This document shows, in pieces, positions 1 through 8,877 of a DNA stretch of 64,000 nucleotides; position 1 is the first letter of the stretch; each line of letters opens with the position of its first letter. Source of the DNA: Streptomyces hygroscopicus (GTDB taxonomy: Bacteria > Actinomycetota > Actinomycetes > Streptomycetales > Streptomycetaceae); contig CP018627.1 in the NCBI GenBank assembly GCA_002021875.1, positions 8,122,001 through 8,186,000 of the forward strand, given 5' to 3'. The position numbers and the translations under genes are program-made. The notes under the pieces are model-generated. The model had not been told where the DNA came from and ran no database searches. It was given only the letters and a program-made list of their open reading frames with translations.

Positions 1-574
1 CGGCCAGCGCCGTGTAGAGGGAGGTGTACTTGACCAGGCTGCGGCGCAGCGCGGGGAAGCGCTTGGCGGACAGATGGGTGGTCTCGATCGCCATCGGCTC
101 ACCGCTGGCCAGCCGCAGCCGCTCGATGCGCAGCACCCGCCCGCCCGCGGTGATGTCCAGCAGCCCGGAGAGCCGCTCGTCGGCGGTGACATAGCCGATG
201 TCCAGTAGCTGGGAGGTGGGCTCCAGGCCCTGGGCCTTCATGTCCTCGGTGTACGAGGTGAGTTGCAGTGCCTGGGAGACCTTGGGCTTGGCCACGAAGG
301 TGCCCTTGCCCTGGATCCGCTCCAGACGCCCCTCGACGACCAGCTCCTGCAGCGCCTGGCGCACGGTGGTGCGCGAGGTGTCGAACTCGGCGGCCAGGGT
401 GCGCTCCGGGGGTACCGGGGTGCCCGGTGGCAGGGTCTCGGTCATCTCCAGCAAGTGGCGCTTGAGACGGTAGTACTTCGGGACGCGCGCGGTGCGCGCC
501 CCAGCGGAGCCGTTGCCGTCGCTCTCGGCCGTCGTGATGGCCGCCGCTGCCGCCGTTGCCCCCTCGGTCTCCAT
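1..574 (-). CDS. dasR: GntR-family regulator DasR (3' end outside window)
   Basis: This is the N-terminal two-thirds of a GntR/HutC regulator; the C-terminus runs off the left edge. An Ala/Gly-rich leader is followed by the winged helix ([14 protein letters not shown], then a [14 protein letters not shown] recognition helix) and the UTRA effector domain ([17 protein letters not shown]). The wording is almost identical to S. coelicolor DasR as I remember it. DasR represses aminosugar uptake genes and releases DNA on binding glucosamine-6-phosphate and related ligands. The ATG at 572-574 has GGAAGGG just upstream. The gene diverges from dasA, with operator-like palindromes between them. Identification is firm because of the match and the das neighbours. 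Confidence 0.95.
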   Translation of the reverse strand, partial: METEGATAAAAAITTAESDGNGSAGARTARVPKYYRLKRHLLEMTETLPPGTPVPPERTLAAEFDTSRTTVRQALQELVVEGRLERIQGKGTFVAKPKVSQALQLTSYTEDMKAQGLEPTSQLLDIGYVTADERLSGLLDITAGGRVLRIERLRLASGEPMAIETTHLSAKRFPALRRSLVKYTSLYTALA

Positions 575-762
575 CGCGCGCCCTTCCGACTCCTGGTCCG
601 CTGCCGTCACCGGCGTCTGCCGCCGTTACCGGTCTCCTGAAGAATCCAGCGCCTCACATCGTGGCACGGTCCCGGCTCCGGGCATCCGCTCGGTCCGGAT
701 GTCGGGAAGTGTCGGTCCGGTAACGGAGCCGCCGGTGACTCTTATACACCCTTGACACCCCA

Positions 763-778
763 AAAGGTCTAGGCCAAG
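763..778. promoter_or_regulatory. Degenerate DasR-responsive element (dre)
   Basis: AAAGGTCTAGGCCAAG keeps the GGTCTAG..CCA core of the dre consensus ACTGGTCTAGACCACT but misses the outer bases. It lies 9 bp upstream of a better site in front of dasA. Paired dre sites at dasA are known in S. coelicolor, so this is probably the weaker partner. Confidence 0.5.
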
Positions 779-786
779 CTGCGGGC

Positions 787-802
787 ACTGGTCTGGACCA
801 TT
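787..802. promoter_or_regulatory. DasR-responsive element upstream of dasA
   Basis: ACTGGTCTGGACCATT matches the published 16-bp dre consensus at 14 of 16 positions and is itself a near-perfect dyad. It sits 33 bp before the dasA start in the dasR-dasA divergent region, where DasR would block dasA transcription when no amino sugar is present. Confidence 0.85.
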
Positions 803-835
803 AAACCTCTCGTCCGGCCTTCTGAGGAGAGTGCA

Positions 836-2107
836 GTGAAGCGTGGGCTCATAGCGGCGACGGGTGTCGCGGCAATGCTGGTATCCGTCGCGGCCTGTGG
901 GTCCGACGGCGATGACGACAAGGCCGGAGCGGACGGTTTTAAGGGGCAGACGCTGACCGTCTGGGCGATGGACGGCTCCACGCCCGCCGGCTGGACGAAG
1001 GATGTCAAGGCCGCTTTCGAGAAGAAGACGGGCGCCAAGCTGAAGCTGGAGATCCAGCAGTGGAACGGCATTCAGCAGAAGGTGACCACCGCGCTCTCGG
1101 AATCCGATCCGCCGGATGTGCTGGAGATCGGCAACACCCAGACGCCGTCGTACGCGCAGACCGGCGGACTGGCCGAACTGGATGACCTGAAGAAGTCGAT
1201 CGGCGCCGACTGGTCGGAGTCGATCAACAAGTCCGCGGTCTACGACGGCAAGCAGTACGCGGCGCCGTGGTACGCGGCCAACCGGGTCGTCCTCTACAAC
1301 AAGAAGATCTGGGCCGAGGCCGGGATCAAGGACACCCCCAAGACCCGTACCGAGTTCTTCAAGGACCTGGACACCATCCAGAAGAAGACGGACGCCGAGC
1401 CGATCTATCTCCCTGGCCAGAACTGGTACTTCTTCGACGGGCTGACCATCGGCACGGGCGCCGACCTCGTCAAGAAGGACGGGAAGAAGTGGGTCTCCAA
1501 CCTCGCCGACCCCAAGGTCGGCAAGGCCATGGACATCTACAAGCAGTACCAGTCCTTCAGCAAGGCCCCCAAGGACAAGGACGAGGCCACCCCGCAGCAG
1601 GGCGAGGTCTTCGCCAAGGGCAAGACCGGCGCGTTCATCGGCATGGGCTGGGAAGCCGGTATCGCGATCAAGGCCAACCCGAAGATCGAGAAGGACATCG
1701 GCTACTTCACCATCCCGGGTGAGACCGCCGGCAAGCCGGAGGGCGTCTTCCTCGGCGGCTCCAACCTCGCGGTCGCCGCGGGCAGCGAAAAGCAGGAGCT
1801 GGCCAAGGAGTTCCTGAAGATCGCGCTGAATGACACCTACGAGGGACAGCTCGCCAAGGAAGGCGGCGTCATCCCCAACAAGGAGTCGCTCCAGACGCAG
1901 CTCAAGGGCAACCCCGCCGGACTGGCCGCCGCCCCGGCCGTCGCGACCGGCGGCACCACCCCGCTGATCCCCGAATGGGCCCCGGTGGAGAACGCCCCGA
2001 ACCCGGTCAAGACCTATATGACCGCGGTGCTCACCGGTAAGTCGCCCGCCGAGGCGGCCAAGTCGGTCGAAGGCGAGCTGAACAAGCGCCTCAGCCAGGA
2101 GCGTTGA
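836..2107 (+). CDS. dasA: Chitobiose ABC transporter substrate-binding lipoprotein DasA
   Basis: Extracellular solute-binding protein family 1, 423 aa, lipid-anchored to the outer face of the membrane. The N-terminus has a positively charged start, a hydrophobic stretch and a lipobox ending VAAC with Cys21. The mature part starts with the usual LTVWAMDG strand and carries sugar-binding signatures such as YAAPWYAANRVVLYNKK. It delivers N,N'-diacetylchitobiose to DasB/DasC. GTG start with GAGGAG upstream. dasB follows after 5 bp and dasC overlaps dasB; the ATPase is not encoded here, and in Streptomyces MsiK, encoded elsewhere, serves this role. The dre at 787-802 indicates DasR control. Confidence 0.93.
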   Translation: MKRGLIAATGVAAMLVSVAACGSDGDDDKAGADGFKGQTLTVWAMDGSTPAGWTKDVKAAFEKKTGAKLKLEIQQWNGIQQKVTTALSESDPPDVLEIGNTQTPSYAQTGGLAELDDLKKSIGADWSESINKSAVYDGKQYAAPWYAANRVVLYNKKIWAEAGIKDTPKTRTEFFKDLDTIQKKTDAEPIYLPGQNWYFFDGLTIGTGADLVKKDGKKWVSNLADPKVGKAMDIYKQYQSFSKAPKDKDEATPQQGEVFAKGKTGAFIGMGWEAGIAIKANPKIEKDIGYFTIPGETAGKPEGVFLGGSNLAVAAGSEKQELAKEFLKIALNDTYEGQLAKEGGVIPNKESLQTQLKGNPAGLAAAPAVATGGTTPLIPEWAPVENAPNPVKTYMTAVLTGKSPAEAAKSVEGELNKRLSQER

Positions 2108-2112
2108 GCCGA

Positions 2113-3114
2113 ATGTCCGTAGCGACCGAACGCCAGGACCCCGGCCCGGCGGCGGCCGGGGTCCGCCGGAGCGGGGAGCCGCCAGGCACCCGCCGCCCGG
2201 CCCCGGGCACCCCCGGGCGCGGACGGCTGACCGGCGCCGCCCCGTACCTCCTGCTGCTGCCCGCGCTGGCGGTGACCGCACTGCTGCTGGGCTGGCCGCT
2301 GGTCAAGGACGGCCTGCTGTCGTTCCAGAACCTCAATATGCGGCAGCTCATCCAGCACCTCACCGAGTGGAACGGCGTCGACAACTACCGCGAGACGCTG
2401 ACCAGCGAGGACTTCTGGCGCGTCACCCTGCGGTCGGTGATCTTCACCGCGGTCAACGTCGTGCTGATCATGCTGCTCGGCACCCTGGTCGGCCTGTTGC
2501 TGGCCCGCCTCGGCAGCAAGATGCGGCTGCTGCTCTCGGTCGGTCTTGTGCTCGCCTGGGCCATGCCGCCCATCGCCGGCACCACCGTCTTCCAGTGGCT
2601 CTTCGCCGCCCGCTTCGGGGTGGTCAACTGGGTCCTGGACGCGCTCGGCTGGCACTCCATGGCGCACTACAACTGGACCGGCAGCCAGTTCTCCACCTTC
2701 TTCATCATCACCGTGCTGATCGTCTGGCAGTCGATCCCCTTCGTGGCGATCAACCTCTACGCCGCGACCACCACCATCCCCGGCGAGCTCTACGAGGCGG
2801 CCGCGCTCGACGGCGCCGGCACCTGGAAGAGCTTCACCTCGGTGACGTTCCCCTTCCTCAAGCCGTTTCTGCTGGCCACGACGTTCCTCGAAGTCATCTG
2901 GGTCTTCAAGGCGTTCACCCAGGTCTTCGCGATCAACGAGGGCGGCCCCGACCGGCTCACCGAGACCCTCCCCGTCTACGCCTTCATCGAGGGCGTCGGC
3001 AACCAGCACTACGGCATGGGCGCCGCGATCTCGGTGCTGACCATCGTGGTCCTGCTGGCGCTGACCTCCTACTACCTCCGGACCGTGCTCAGGCAAGAGG
3101 AGGACGAGCTGTGA
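2113..3114 (+). CDS. dasB: Chitobiose ABC transporter permease DasB
   Basis: MalF-type inner-membrane permease, 333 aa. After a Pro/Gly/Arg-rich cytoplasmic leader come about six hydrophobic helices (first: YLLLLPALAVTALLLGW). The EAA loop that contacts the ATPase is visible as YEAAALDGAGTWKSF. The ATG at 2113 is preferred over TTG 2104 because AGGAG at 2097-2101 is well spaced for it. The stop overlaps the dasC GTG start (GTGA), so the two permeases are translationally coupled. Confidence 0.92.
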   Translation: MSVATERQDPGPAAAGVRRSGEPPGTRRPAPGTPGRGRLTGAAPYLLLLPALAVTALLLGWPLVKDGLLSFQNLNMRQLIQHLTEWNGVDNYRETLTSEDFWRVTLRSVIFTAVNVVLIMLLGTLVGLLLARLGSKMRLLLSVGLVLAWAMPPIAGTTVFQWLFAARFGVVNWVLDALGWHSMAHYNWTGSQFSTFFIITVLIVWQSIPFVAINLYAATTTIPGELYEAAALDGAGTWKSFTSVTFPFLKPFLLATTFLEVIWVFKAFTQVFAINEGGPDRLTETLPVYAFIEGVGNQHYGMGAAISVLTIVVLLALTSYYLRTVLRQEEDEL

Positions 3115-3941
3115 AGCGCTCGCCGCTCGCCCGGCTGTGGCCCAACGCGACCGCCGTCGTGCTCTTCATCGGCTTCGCGTTCCCCGTCTACTGGATGTTC
3201 ACCACGGCCTTCAAGCCGACCTCGGACATCATTTCCGAGGACCCGGTGTGGTTCCCGACCGGAGCCACCCTGGACCACTTCCAGAAGGCCGTGAACGCCG
3301 ACCACTTCTGGAGGCTGGTGGGCAACTCGCTCACCATCACCCTCTCGGCGGTCGGCCTCTCCCTGCTGATCGCGCTGCTCGCGTCGTTCGCCCTCGCCCG
3401 GATGCGGTTCAAGGGGCGCCGCGGCTTCCTGGTGACCTTCATGATCGCGCAGATGGCGCCCTGGGAAGTCCTGGTCATCGCCATCTACATGCTCGTCCGC
3501 GACGGCGACATGCTGAACAGCCTGCTTCCGCTCACCCTGTTCTACATGGTCATGGTGCTGCCCTTCACGATCCTCACGCTCCGCGCCTACGTCGCCGCGA
3601 TCCCCAAGGAGCTGGAGGAGTCGGCGATGGTCGACGGCTGCACCCGACCGCAGGCGTTCGTCCGGGTGATCTTTCCGCTGCTGGCGCCCGGCCTGATGGC
3701 CACCTCGCTCTTCGGCTTCATCACGGCCTGGAACGAATTCCCGCTCGTCCTCATCCTGAACAAGGATCCGGGAGCCCAGACGCTTCCGCTGTGGCTGTCC
3801 AGCTTCCAGACCGCCTTCGGCGACGACTGGGGTGCCACCATGGCGGCGGCCTCGCTGTTCGCCATCCCGATCCTGGTTCTGTTCCTGTTTCTGCAACGCA
3901 AGGCGGTCGGTGGGCTCACTTCCGGCGCTGTGAAGGGATGA
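3111..3941 (+). CDS. dasC: Chitobiose ABC transporter permease DasC
   Basis: MalG-type permease, 276 aa, second half of the DasBC membrane channel. Six predicted transmembrane segments; the EAA motif appears as LEESAMVDGCTRPQAF. It starts at GTG 3111 inside the dasB stop, preceded by GAGGAGGACGAG. The hexosaminidase gene begins 9 bp after its stop, so transport and hydrolysis are co-transcribed. Confidence 0.92.
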   Translation: MKRSPLARLWPNATAVVLFIGFAFPVYWMFTTAFKPTSDIISEDPVWFPTGATLDHFQKAVNADHFWRLVGNSLTITLSAVGLSLLIALLASFALARMRFKGRRGFLVTFMIAQMAPWEVLVIAIYMLVRDGDMLNSLLPLTLFYMVMVLPFTILTLRAYVAAIPKELEESAMVDGCTRPQAFVRVIFPLLAPGLMATSLFGFITAWNEFPLVLILNKDPGAQTLPLWLSSFQTAFGDDWGATMAAASLFAIPILVLFLFLQRKAVGGLTSGAVKG

Positions 3942-3950
3942 TCCCGGTTT

Positions 3951-5510
3951 ATGACGACCCTCGCGCATGACTCCGCCACCCTCACCCGCGACGCTCTCAC
4001 CGTTCTGCAGCCCGGTTTCACCGGCACCACCGCCCCCGACTGGCTGCTGCGGCGGCTCGGCGAGGGGCTCGCCTCGGTCGGCCTGTTCGGCCGGAACATC
4101 GCCTCGCCCGAGCAGCTCGCCGCGCTCACCGCCGAGCTGCGCGCCGAGCGTGACGACGTCCTGGTGGCCATCGACGAGGAGGGCGGCGACGTCACCCGGC
4201 TCGAGGTGCGCGCCGGCTCCTCCTTCCCCGGCAACCTGGCGCTCGGCGCCGTCGACGACCCGGAGCTGACCCGGGCCGTCGCCCGCGAGCTGGGCCGCCG
4301 CCTCGCGGAGTGCGGCGTCAACCTCAACTGGGCGCCCTCCGCCGACGTCAACTCCAACCCCGACAACCCGGTCATCGGCGTGCGCTCCTTCGGCGCCGAA
4401 CCCGGGCTCGTCGCCCGGCACACCGCCGCGTACATCGAGGGCCTCCAGAGCGCCGGGGTCGCCGCCTGCACCAAGCACTTCCCCGGCCACGGCGACACCG
4501 CCACCGACTCCCACCACGCCCTGCCGCGCATCGACGCCGGACTCGACACCCTGACCGCCCGCGAACTGGTGCCCTTCCGCGCCGCCGTCACCGCCGGGAC
4601 CAAGGCCGTGATGAGCGCGCACATCCTGCTGCCCGTGCTCGACCCCGACCTGCCCGCCACCCTCAGCCCCGCCGCGCTGCACGGCCTGCTGCGCCGGCCC
4701 GTGGCCGACGGCGGCCTCGGCTTCGACGGGCTGATCGTCACCGACGGCATGGAGATGCGGGCCATCGCCGACGCGTACGGCATCGAGCACGGCAGCGTCA
4801 TGGCGATCGCCGCGGGCGCCGACGCCATCTGCGTGGGCGGTGGGCTCGCCGACGAGGACACCGTGCTGCGGCTGCGCGACGCGCTGGTCACGGCCGTCAT
4901 CGAGGGACGGCTGGCGGAGGAGCGGCTGGCCGAGGCGGCGGCGCGGGTGCGCGCCCTGGGGGAGTGGACGCGGCACTCCGCCGGACCGCGCGCGGCGCAT
5001 GGCATCGAGCCCGCCGCGGGGGTGGGGCTCGCCGCCGCGCGCCGGGCGCTCAGAGTCACCCCGGCCGGGGTGTCGTACGAGCCGGTGACCGGGCCCGCCT
5101 ACGTCGCCGCCCTCACCCCGGTCGCCAACATCGCCGTCGGCGAGGAGACCCCCTGGGGCGTCGGCGCCGAACTGGCCCGGCTGCGCCCCGGCACCGGGAC
5201 CGCCACTTACGGGCGACAGGACGCCGAGGCCCGGGGCGTCCCCGCGTTGATCGAAAATATGCTCGACACCGCGGCGGACCGTAGGATCGTCGCTGTGGTC
5301 CGCGATGTCCACCGGCACCCCTGGATGGCCGACGCGCTGGACGCCCTGCTCGCCGCCCGGCCGGAGACGGTCGTCGTCGAGATGGGAGTGCCCCAGGCGC
5401 CGCCCGCCGGAGCGCTGCACATCGCGACCCACGGCGCCGCCCGGGTGTGTGGACGGGCGGCGGCCGAGGTGATCGCCGGCATCGGCGCCGGTGACCACTC
5501 CGGGGACTGA
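3951..5510 (+). CDS. dasD: Glycoside hydrolase family 3 beta-N-acetylglucosaminidase DasD
   Basis: GH3 enzyme of the NagZ-like group, 519 aa, no signal peptide, so it acts in the cytoplasm on imported chitobiose to release GlcNAc. The family signature KHFPGHGDTATDSHH is present near residue 175; its His/Asp pair is the catalytic acid-base unit in NagZ-type enzymes. The nucleophile Asp lies in LIVTDGMEM near residue 264. A C-terminal domain of about 170 aa follows the barrel. It lies directly behind dasABC and ahead of the SIS gene (50 bp gap). Confidence 0.88.
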   Translation: MTTLAHDSATLTRDALTVLQPGFTGTTAPDWLLRRLGEGLASVGLFGRNIASPEQLAALTAELRAERDDVLVAIDEEGGDVTRLEVRAGSSFPGNLALGAVDDPELTRAVARELGRRLAECGVNLNWAPSADVNSNPDNPVIGVRSFGAEPGLVARHTAAYIEGLQSAGVAACTKHFPGHGDTATDSHHALPRIDAGLDTLTARELVPFRAAVTAGTKAVMSAHILLPVLDPDLPATLSPAALHGLLRRPVADGGLGFDGLIVTDGMEMRAIADAYGIEHGSVMAIAAGADAICVGGGLADEDTVLRLRDALVTAVIEGRLAEERLAEAAARVRALGEWTRHSAGPRAAHGIEPAAGVGLAAARRALRVTPAGVSYEPVTGPAYVAALTPVANIAVGEETPWGVGAELARLRPGTGTATYGRQDAEARGVPALIENMLDTAADRRIVAVVRDVHRHPWMADALDALLAARPETVVVEMGVPQAPPAGALHIATHGAARVCGRAAAEVIAGIGAGDHSGD

Positions 5511-5560
5511 TCCCAGCCCCCTCAGCACAGCCGGCACAGAGCCACCTGGAGGCACCCAGC

Positions 5561-6631
5561 ATGTCCGCCACGACGACGGCCCAGCGCAGCGACCAGCCGG
5601 GCCGGATCATGTCCGGCGAGATGGCCGAGCAGCCCGCCGTGCTGCGCCGCATCCTCGACCAGGGCGCCCCGCGGATCCGCGAGGTCGCGGAGCGGATCGC
5701 CGCCCGCAACCCGCGCTTCGTCCTGCTCACCGCCCGGGGCACCTCGGACAACGCGGCGCTGTACGCCAAGTACCTGCTCGAGGTGCTGCTCGGCAAGCCG
5801 TGCGGTCTGACCTCCATGTCCACCACCACCGCGTACGGCGCCCAGCCGGACCTCACCGATGTGCTGGTGATCACCGTCAGCCAGTCCGGCGGCTCCCCGG
5901 ACCTGGTGGCCTCCACCGAGGCCGCCCGCGCGGCCGGTGCGATCACCCTCGCGGTGACCAACAACGCCGACTCGCCGCTCGCGGCCGTCTCCGAGTTCCA
6001 CATCGACGTCCTGGCCGGGCCGGAGAAGGCGCTGCCCGCGACCAAGACCTACACCGCCGAACTCCTCGCCCTCTACCTCTTCGTGGAGGGGCTGCGCGGC
6101 GGCGACGGCGCGGCCGCCAAGGCGCTGCCCGACCTCGCCCAGCAGATCCTCGACCGCCAGGACGAGGTCCGGCAGCTCGCGGCGCGCTACCGCTTCGCCG
6201 AGCGGATGGTCCTCACCTCCCGGGGCTACGGCTATCCGACCGCCAAGGAAGCCGCCCTGAAGCTGATGGAGACCAGCTACATCCCGGCGCTCTCCTACTC
6301 CGGCGCCGATCTGCTGCACGGTCCGCTCGCCATGGTCGACAACATCTCGCCGGTGATCGCGATCGTCACCGAGGGCAAGGGCGGCCAGGCGCTGCAGCCG
6401 GTCCTGGAGCGGCTGCGGGGCCGGGGCGCCGACCTCGTCGTCATCGGCAGCGCGTCGGAGGTGGAGCGGGCCTCGGCGGGGTTCGCCCTGCCGACGGACG
6501 GGGTCGCCGAGGAGCTCCAGCCGATCCTGGAGATCCTCCCGCTGCAGATGCTGGCGTACGAGGTGACGATCGCGCGCGGCCAGGACCCGGACGCGCCGCG
6601 GGCGTTGGCGAAGGTGACGGAGACCCGCTGA
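5561..6631 (+). CDS. Tandem SIS-domain aminosugar phosphate isomerase/deaminase (GlmS isomerase-like; NagB-II candidate)
   Basis: 356 aa with two sugar isomerase (SIS) domains, equivalent to the GlmS isomerase half without the glutaminase domain. Residues used by the E. coli GlmS isomerase are kept: the Lys and Glu of ALKLMETS, the His of LLHGPLAM, and the near-terminal Lys of PRALAKVTETR. Since no amide donor domain is present, the likely reaction is glucosamine-6-phosphate deamination/isomerisation to fructose-6-phosphate (NagB-II type), completing chitobiose catabolism. In S. coelicolor a classical NagB is reported at this place. ATG 5561 has GGAGG nine bases upstream; a strong hairpin follows the gene. 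Exact activity is inferred. Confidence 0.8.
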   Translation: MSATTTAQRSDQPGRIMSGEMAEQPAVLRRILDQGAPRIREVAERIAARNPRFVLLTARGTSDNAALYAKYLLEVLLGKPCGLTSMSTTTAYGAQPDLTDVLVITVSQSGGSPDLVASTEAARAAGAITLAVTNNADSPLAAVSEFHIDVLAGPEKALPATKTYTAELLALYLFVEGLRGGDGAAAKALPDLAQQILDRQDEVRQLAARYRFAERMVLTSRGYGYPTAKEAALKLMETSYIPALSYSGADLLHGPLAMVDNISPVIAIVTEGKGGQALQPVLERLRGRGADLVVIGSASEVERASAGFALPTDGVAEELQPILEILPLQMLAYEVTIARGQDPDAPRALAKVTETR

Positions 6632-6659
6632 ACGGAGATCCGCCGAGGCGGACGGAAAA

Positions 6660-6692
6660 GGCTCCCGCGGCCTTCGACGGGGCGCGGGAGCC
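6660..6692 (+). terminator. Terminator of the das catabolic operon
   Basis: Perfect 10-bp stem GGCTCCCGCG / CGCGGGAGCC (6660-6669 and 6683-6692) with a 13-base loop, 29 bp after the SIS gene stop. There is no T-run, as is usual in Streptomyces terminators. Confidence 0.75.
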
Positions 6693-6883
6693 TGAGTATG
6701 ACGGGTGGGACACCCGCGGGCCGCGGCGCCAGGGCGGGACCCTCAACCCACCCGGCACCGCAGCCCGGAGTTGCATCGGCCGAGCGGCCGACCTGAGGAC
6801 CCCGGGCGGTCAGGGCAGAGCGCTCCGGGCTCCTCGATCCGCCCTCCTGTGCGGGGAGAGCGGAAGATCGCAGTGCTCGATAT

Positions 6884-6899
6884 TCTGGACTAGACCACT
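6884..6899. promoter_or_regulatory. DasR-responsive-element-like site before the sensor kinase
   Basis: TCTGGACTAGACCACT differs from the dre consensus ACTGGTCTAGACCACT only at positions 1 and 6. It lies about 60 bp before the sensor kinase start and after the das operon terminator, so any repression here would act on the kinase gene. Confidence 0.6.
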
Positions 6900-6959
6900 G
6901 CTGTCTGTCCATGCTTATGCGCGAATAGGCTAATCCACCGGTGAGGGTAGGCTCACAGT

Positions 6960-8438
6960 GTGCCCTCCATGAACGACCTCGTCCGCCAGCACACCGCACT
7001 CGACGACTCCGACCTCGAGTGGCTCCATCTGCTGGTCTCGGAGTGGCAGCTCCTCTCCGACCTCTCGTTCGCCGATCTCGTGCTGTGGGTCCCCACCAGC
7101 GACGGCACCCGGTATGTCTCGGTGGCGCAGATGCGGCCGAACACCGGGCCCACCTCCTACCAGGACGACATGGTCGGCCATCTCGTCCCCCGCGGCCGCC
7201 GTCCCATGCTCGACGCCGCCCACGACGAAGGCCGGATCGTCCGGGAGGGCGACCCCGAGTGGCGCGAGGAGGTGCCGGTCCGGGTGGAGTCCATCCCGGT
7301 CCGGCGGGAGAGCCGGGTCCTCGGGGTGATCGCGCGGAACACCAATCTGCTGACCGTACGGACCCCCAGCCGGCTGGAGCTCACCTATCTCCAGAGCGCG
7401 TCCGACCTCGCCCAGATGATCGCCGCCGGATCGTTTCCGTTCCCCAATCAGCAGGTCGACATGGACGCGTCACCGCGTGCGGGCGACGGGCTGATCCGGC
7501 TCGACGCGGACGGGGTGGTCCAGTACGCGAGCCCCAACGCGCTCTCCGCTTATCACCGCCTCGGGCTCGCCGCCGATCTCGTCGGCCACCATCTGGGCAA
7601 GACCACCGCCGAACTCGCCCCGGTGCGCGGCCCGGTGGACGAGGCGCTGGTCAAGCTGGCCAGCGGCTGGGCGCCCCGGGAGTTCGAGGTCGAGGGCGGC
7701 GACGGGGTGATCCAGCTACGGGCCATTCCGCTCAAGCCCAAGGGGCTGCACGTCGGCTCGCTCGTCCTGCTCAGGGACGTCACCGAACTGCGCCGCCGCG
7801 AGCGCGAGTTGATCACCAAGGACGCCACCATCCGGGAGATCCACCACCGGGTGAAGAACAACCTCCAGACGGTGGCCGCCCTGTTGCGGCTGCAGGCCCG
7901 CCGGATGGATTCGGCGCAGGGGCGGGAGGCGCTCAACGAGGCGGTGCGCAGGGTCGGCTCGATCGCGATCGTCCATGAGACCCTCTCCCAGAACCTGGAT
8001 GAGCGGGTCGAGTTCGACGATATAGCCGATCGGGTGCTGGCCATGGTGGCCGAGATATCGCCCGGAAAGGTGACCGGCCGCCGCACCGGACGATTCGGCA
8101 TCCTCGACGCCGAGGTCGCCACCCCGCTGTCCATGGTCCTGACCGAGGTGCTGCAGAACGCGCTGGAGCACGGCTTCGGACCGGGGGAGCAGGGCACGGT
8201 CGAGGTCACGGCGGTGCGCGGTGGCAGCGGTGAGGAGAGCCGGCTGGTGGTGACCGTCCAGGACGACGGGCGCGGGCTGCCCGAGGGGTTCGACCCCCAG
8301 CGGGCCGGAAACCTGGGCCTGCAGATCGTCCGCACCCTGGTGGAGGGGGAGCTGGGCGGGACGTTCGACATGGTGCCCGCCCCGGAGCGCGGCACCCGTG
8401 TGGTGCTGGACTTCCCGGTGCGTGCCGAGAAGCACTGA
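6960..8438 (+). CDS. PdtaS-like cytoplasmic sensor histidine kinase (GAF-PAS-HisKA_2-HATPase)
   Basis: 492 aa without transmembrane segments. Order: N-terminal GAF-type domain (about 1-150), PAS domain (about 170-275), HWE/HisKA_2 dimerisation helix with the phospho-accepting His in EIHHRVKNNLQ (about 300), then an ATPase domain with LTEVLQNALEH and DDGRGLPEG. This is the layout of mycobacterial PdtaS, whose partner is an ANTAR-domain RNA-binding regulator; none is encoded in the window, so it is an orphan here. The start is GTG 6960 (ATG 6969 is a close alternative). The conserved position just before wblE matches S. coelicolor. A dre-like site lies upstream. Confidence 0.85.
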   Translation: MPSMNDLVRQHTALDDSDLEWLHLLVSEWQLLSDLSFADLVLWVPTSDGTRYVSVAQMRPNTGPTSYQDDMVGHLVPRGRRPMLDAAHDEGRIVREGDPEWREEVPVRVESIPVRRESRVLGVIARNTNLLTVRTPSRLELTYLQSASDLAQMIAAGSFPFPNQQVDMDASPRAGDGLIRLDADGVVQYASPNALSAYHRLGLAADLVGHHLGKTTAELAPVRGPVDEALVKLASGWAPREFEVEGGDGVIQLRAIPLKPKGLHVGSLVLLRDVTELRRRERELITKDATIREIHHRVKNNLQTVAALLRLQARRMDSAQGREALNEAVRRVGSIAIVHETLSQNLDERVEFDDIADRVLAMVAEISPGKVTGRRTGRFGILDAEVATPLSMVLTEVLQNALEHGFGPGEQGTVEVTAVRGGSGEESRLVVTVQDDGRGLPEGFDPQRAGNLGLQIVRTLVEGELGGTFDMVPAPERGTRVVLDFPVRAEKH

Positions 8439-8522
8439 GTGTCGTGCCGGGAGAAGCACTGAGACGCTGACCACATCCCCCGCAACTCCCGGTAGGGCAC
8501 AGCCCCGTACCCGGAAAGCACT

Positions 8523-8551
8523 GAGCCCCGGACCCATCTGGTCCGGGGCTC
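8523..8551. terminator. Bidirectional terminator between sensor kinase and wblE
   Basis: Perfect 12-bp stem GAGCCCCGGACC / GGTCCGGGGCTC with a 5-base loop, in the gap between the convergent kinase and wblE genes. It can serve both strands. Confidence 0.85.
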
Positions 8552-8619
8552 AAAGCTCAATGTGCTGTGCGCATCGGGGGTACTACGCGCTGCGGCTCGG
8601 GGGCCACGGGGTGCGGGCT

Positions 8620-8877
8620 TCAGGCGCTGGCGTTGCGTGCCCGGTTGCGAGCGGCACGGCGCTTCATGGCGCGGCGCTCGTCCTCGCTCATTCCACCCCA
8701 GACGCCGGAGTCCTGGCCGGACTCAAGCGCCCACTGCAGGCACTGCTCCATGACGGGGCAGCGGCGGCAGACGGCCTTGGCTTCCTCGATCTGCAGCAGC
8801 GCAGGACCGGTGTTGCCGATGGGGAAGAACAGCTCGGGGTCTTCCTCGCGGCAAACGGCGTTGTGACGCCAGTCCAT
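8620..8877 (-). CDS. wblE: WhiB-like iron-sulfur transcription factor WblE
   Basis: 85 aa WhiB-family protein. The four cluster ligands are Cys9 and the C-x2-C-x5-C set at 37, 40 and 46, followed by the GVWGG turn and a basic C-terminus (RRAMKRRAARNRARN) for DNA or sigma-factor contact. These proteins bind a [4Fe-4S] cluster and the housekeeping sigma factor. Position next to the PdtaS-like kinase and sequence both fit WblE (WhiB1-like, often essential in actinobacteria). The MDWRHN start is chosen because GAGGAG precedes it and family members begin there; the ORF could extend 19 codons upstream. Confidence 0.93.
   Translation of the reverse strand: MDWRHNAVCREEDPELFFPIGNTGPALLQIEEAKAVCRRCPVMEQCLQWALESGQDSGVWGGMSEDERRAMKRRAARNRARNASA

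Noticed and set aside
626..2281. 551-codon minus-strand ORF covering dasA
   Set aside because: Composition-driven shadow; dasA has signal peptide, lipobox and family motifs.
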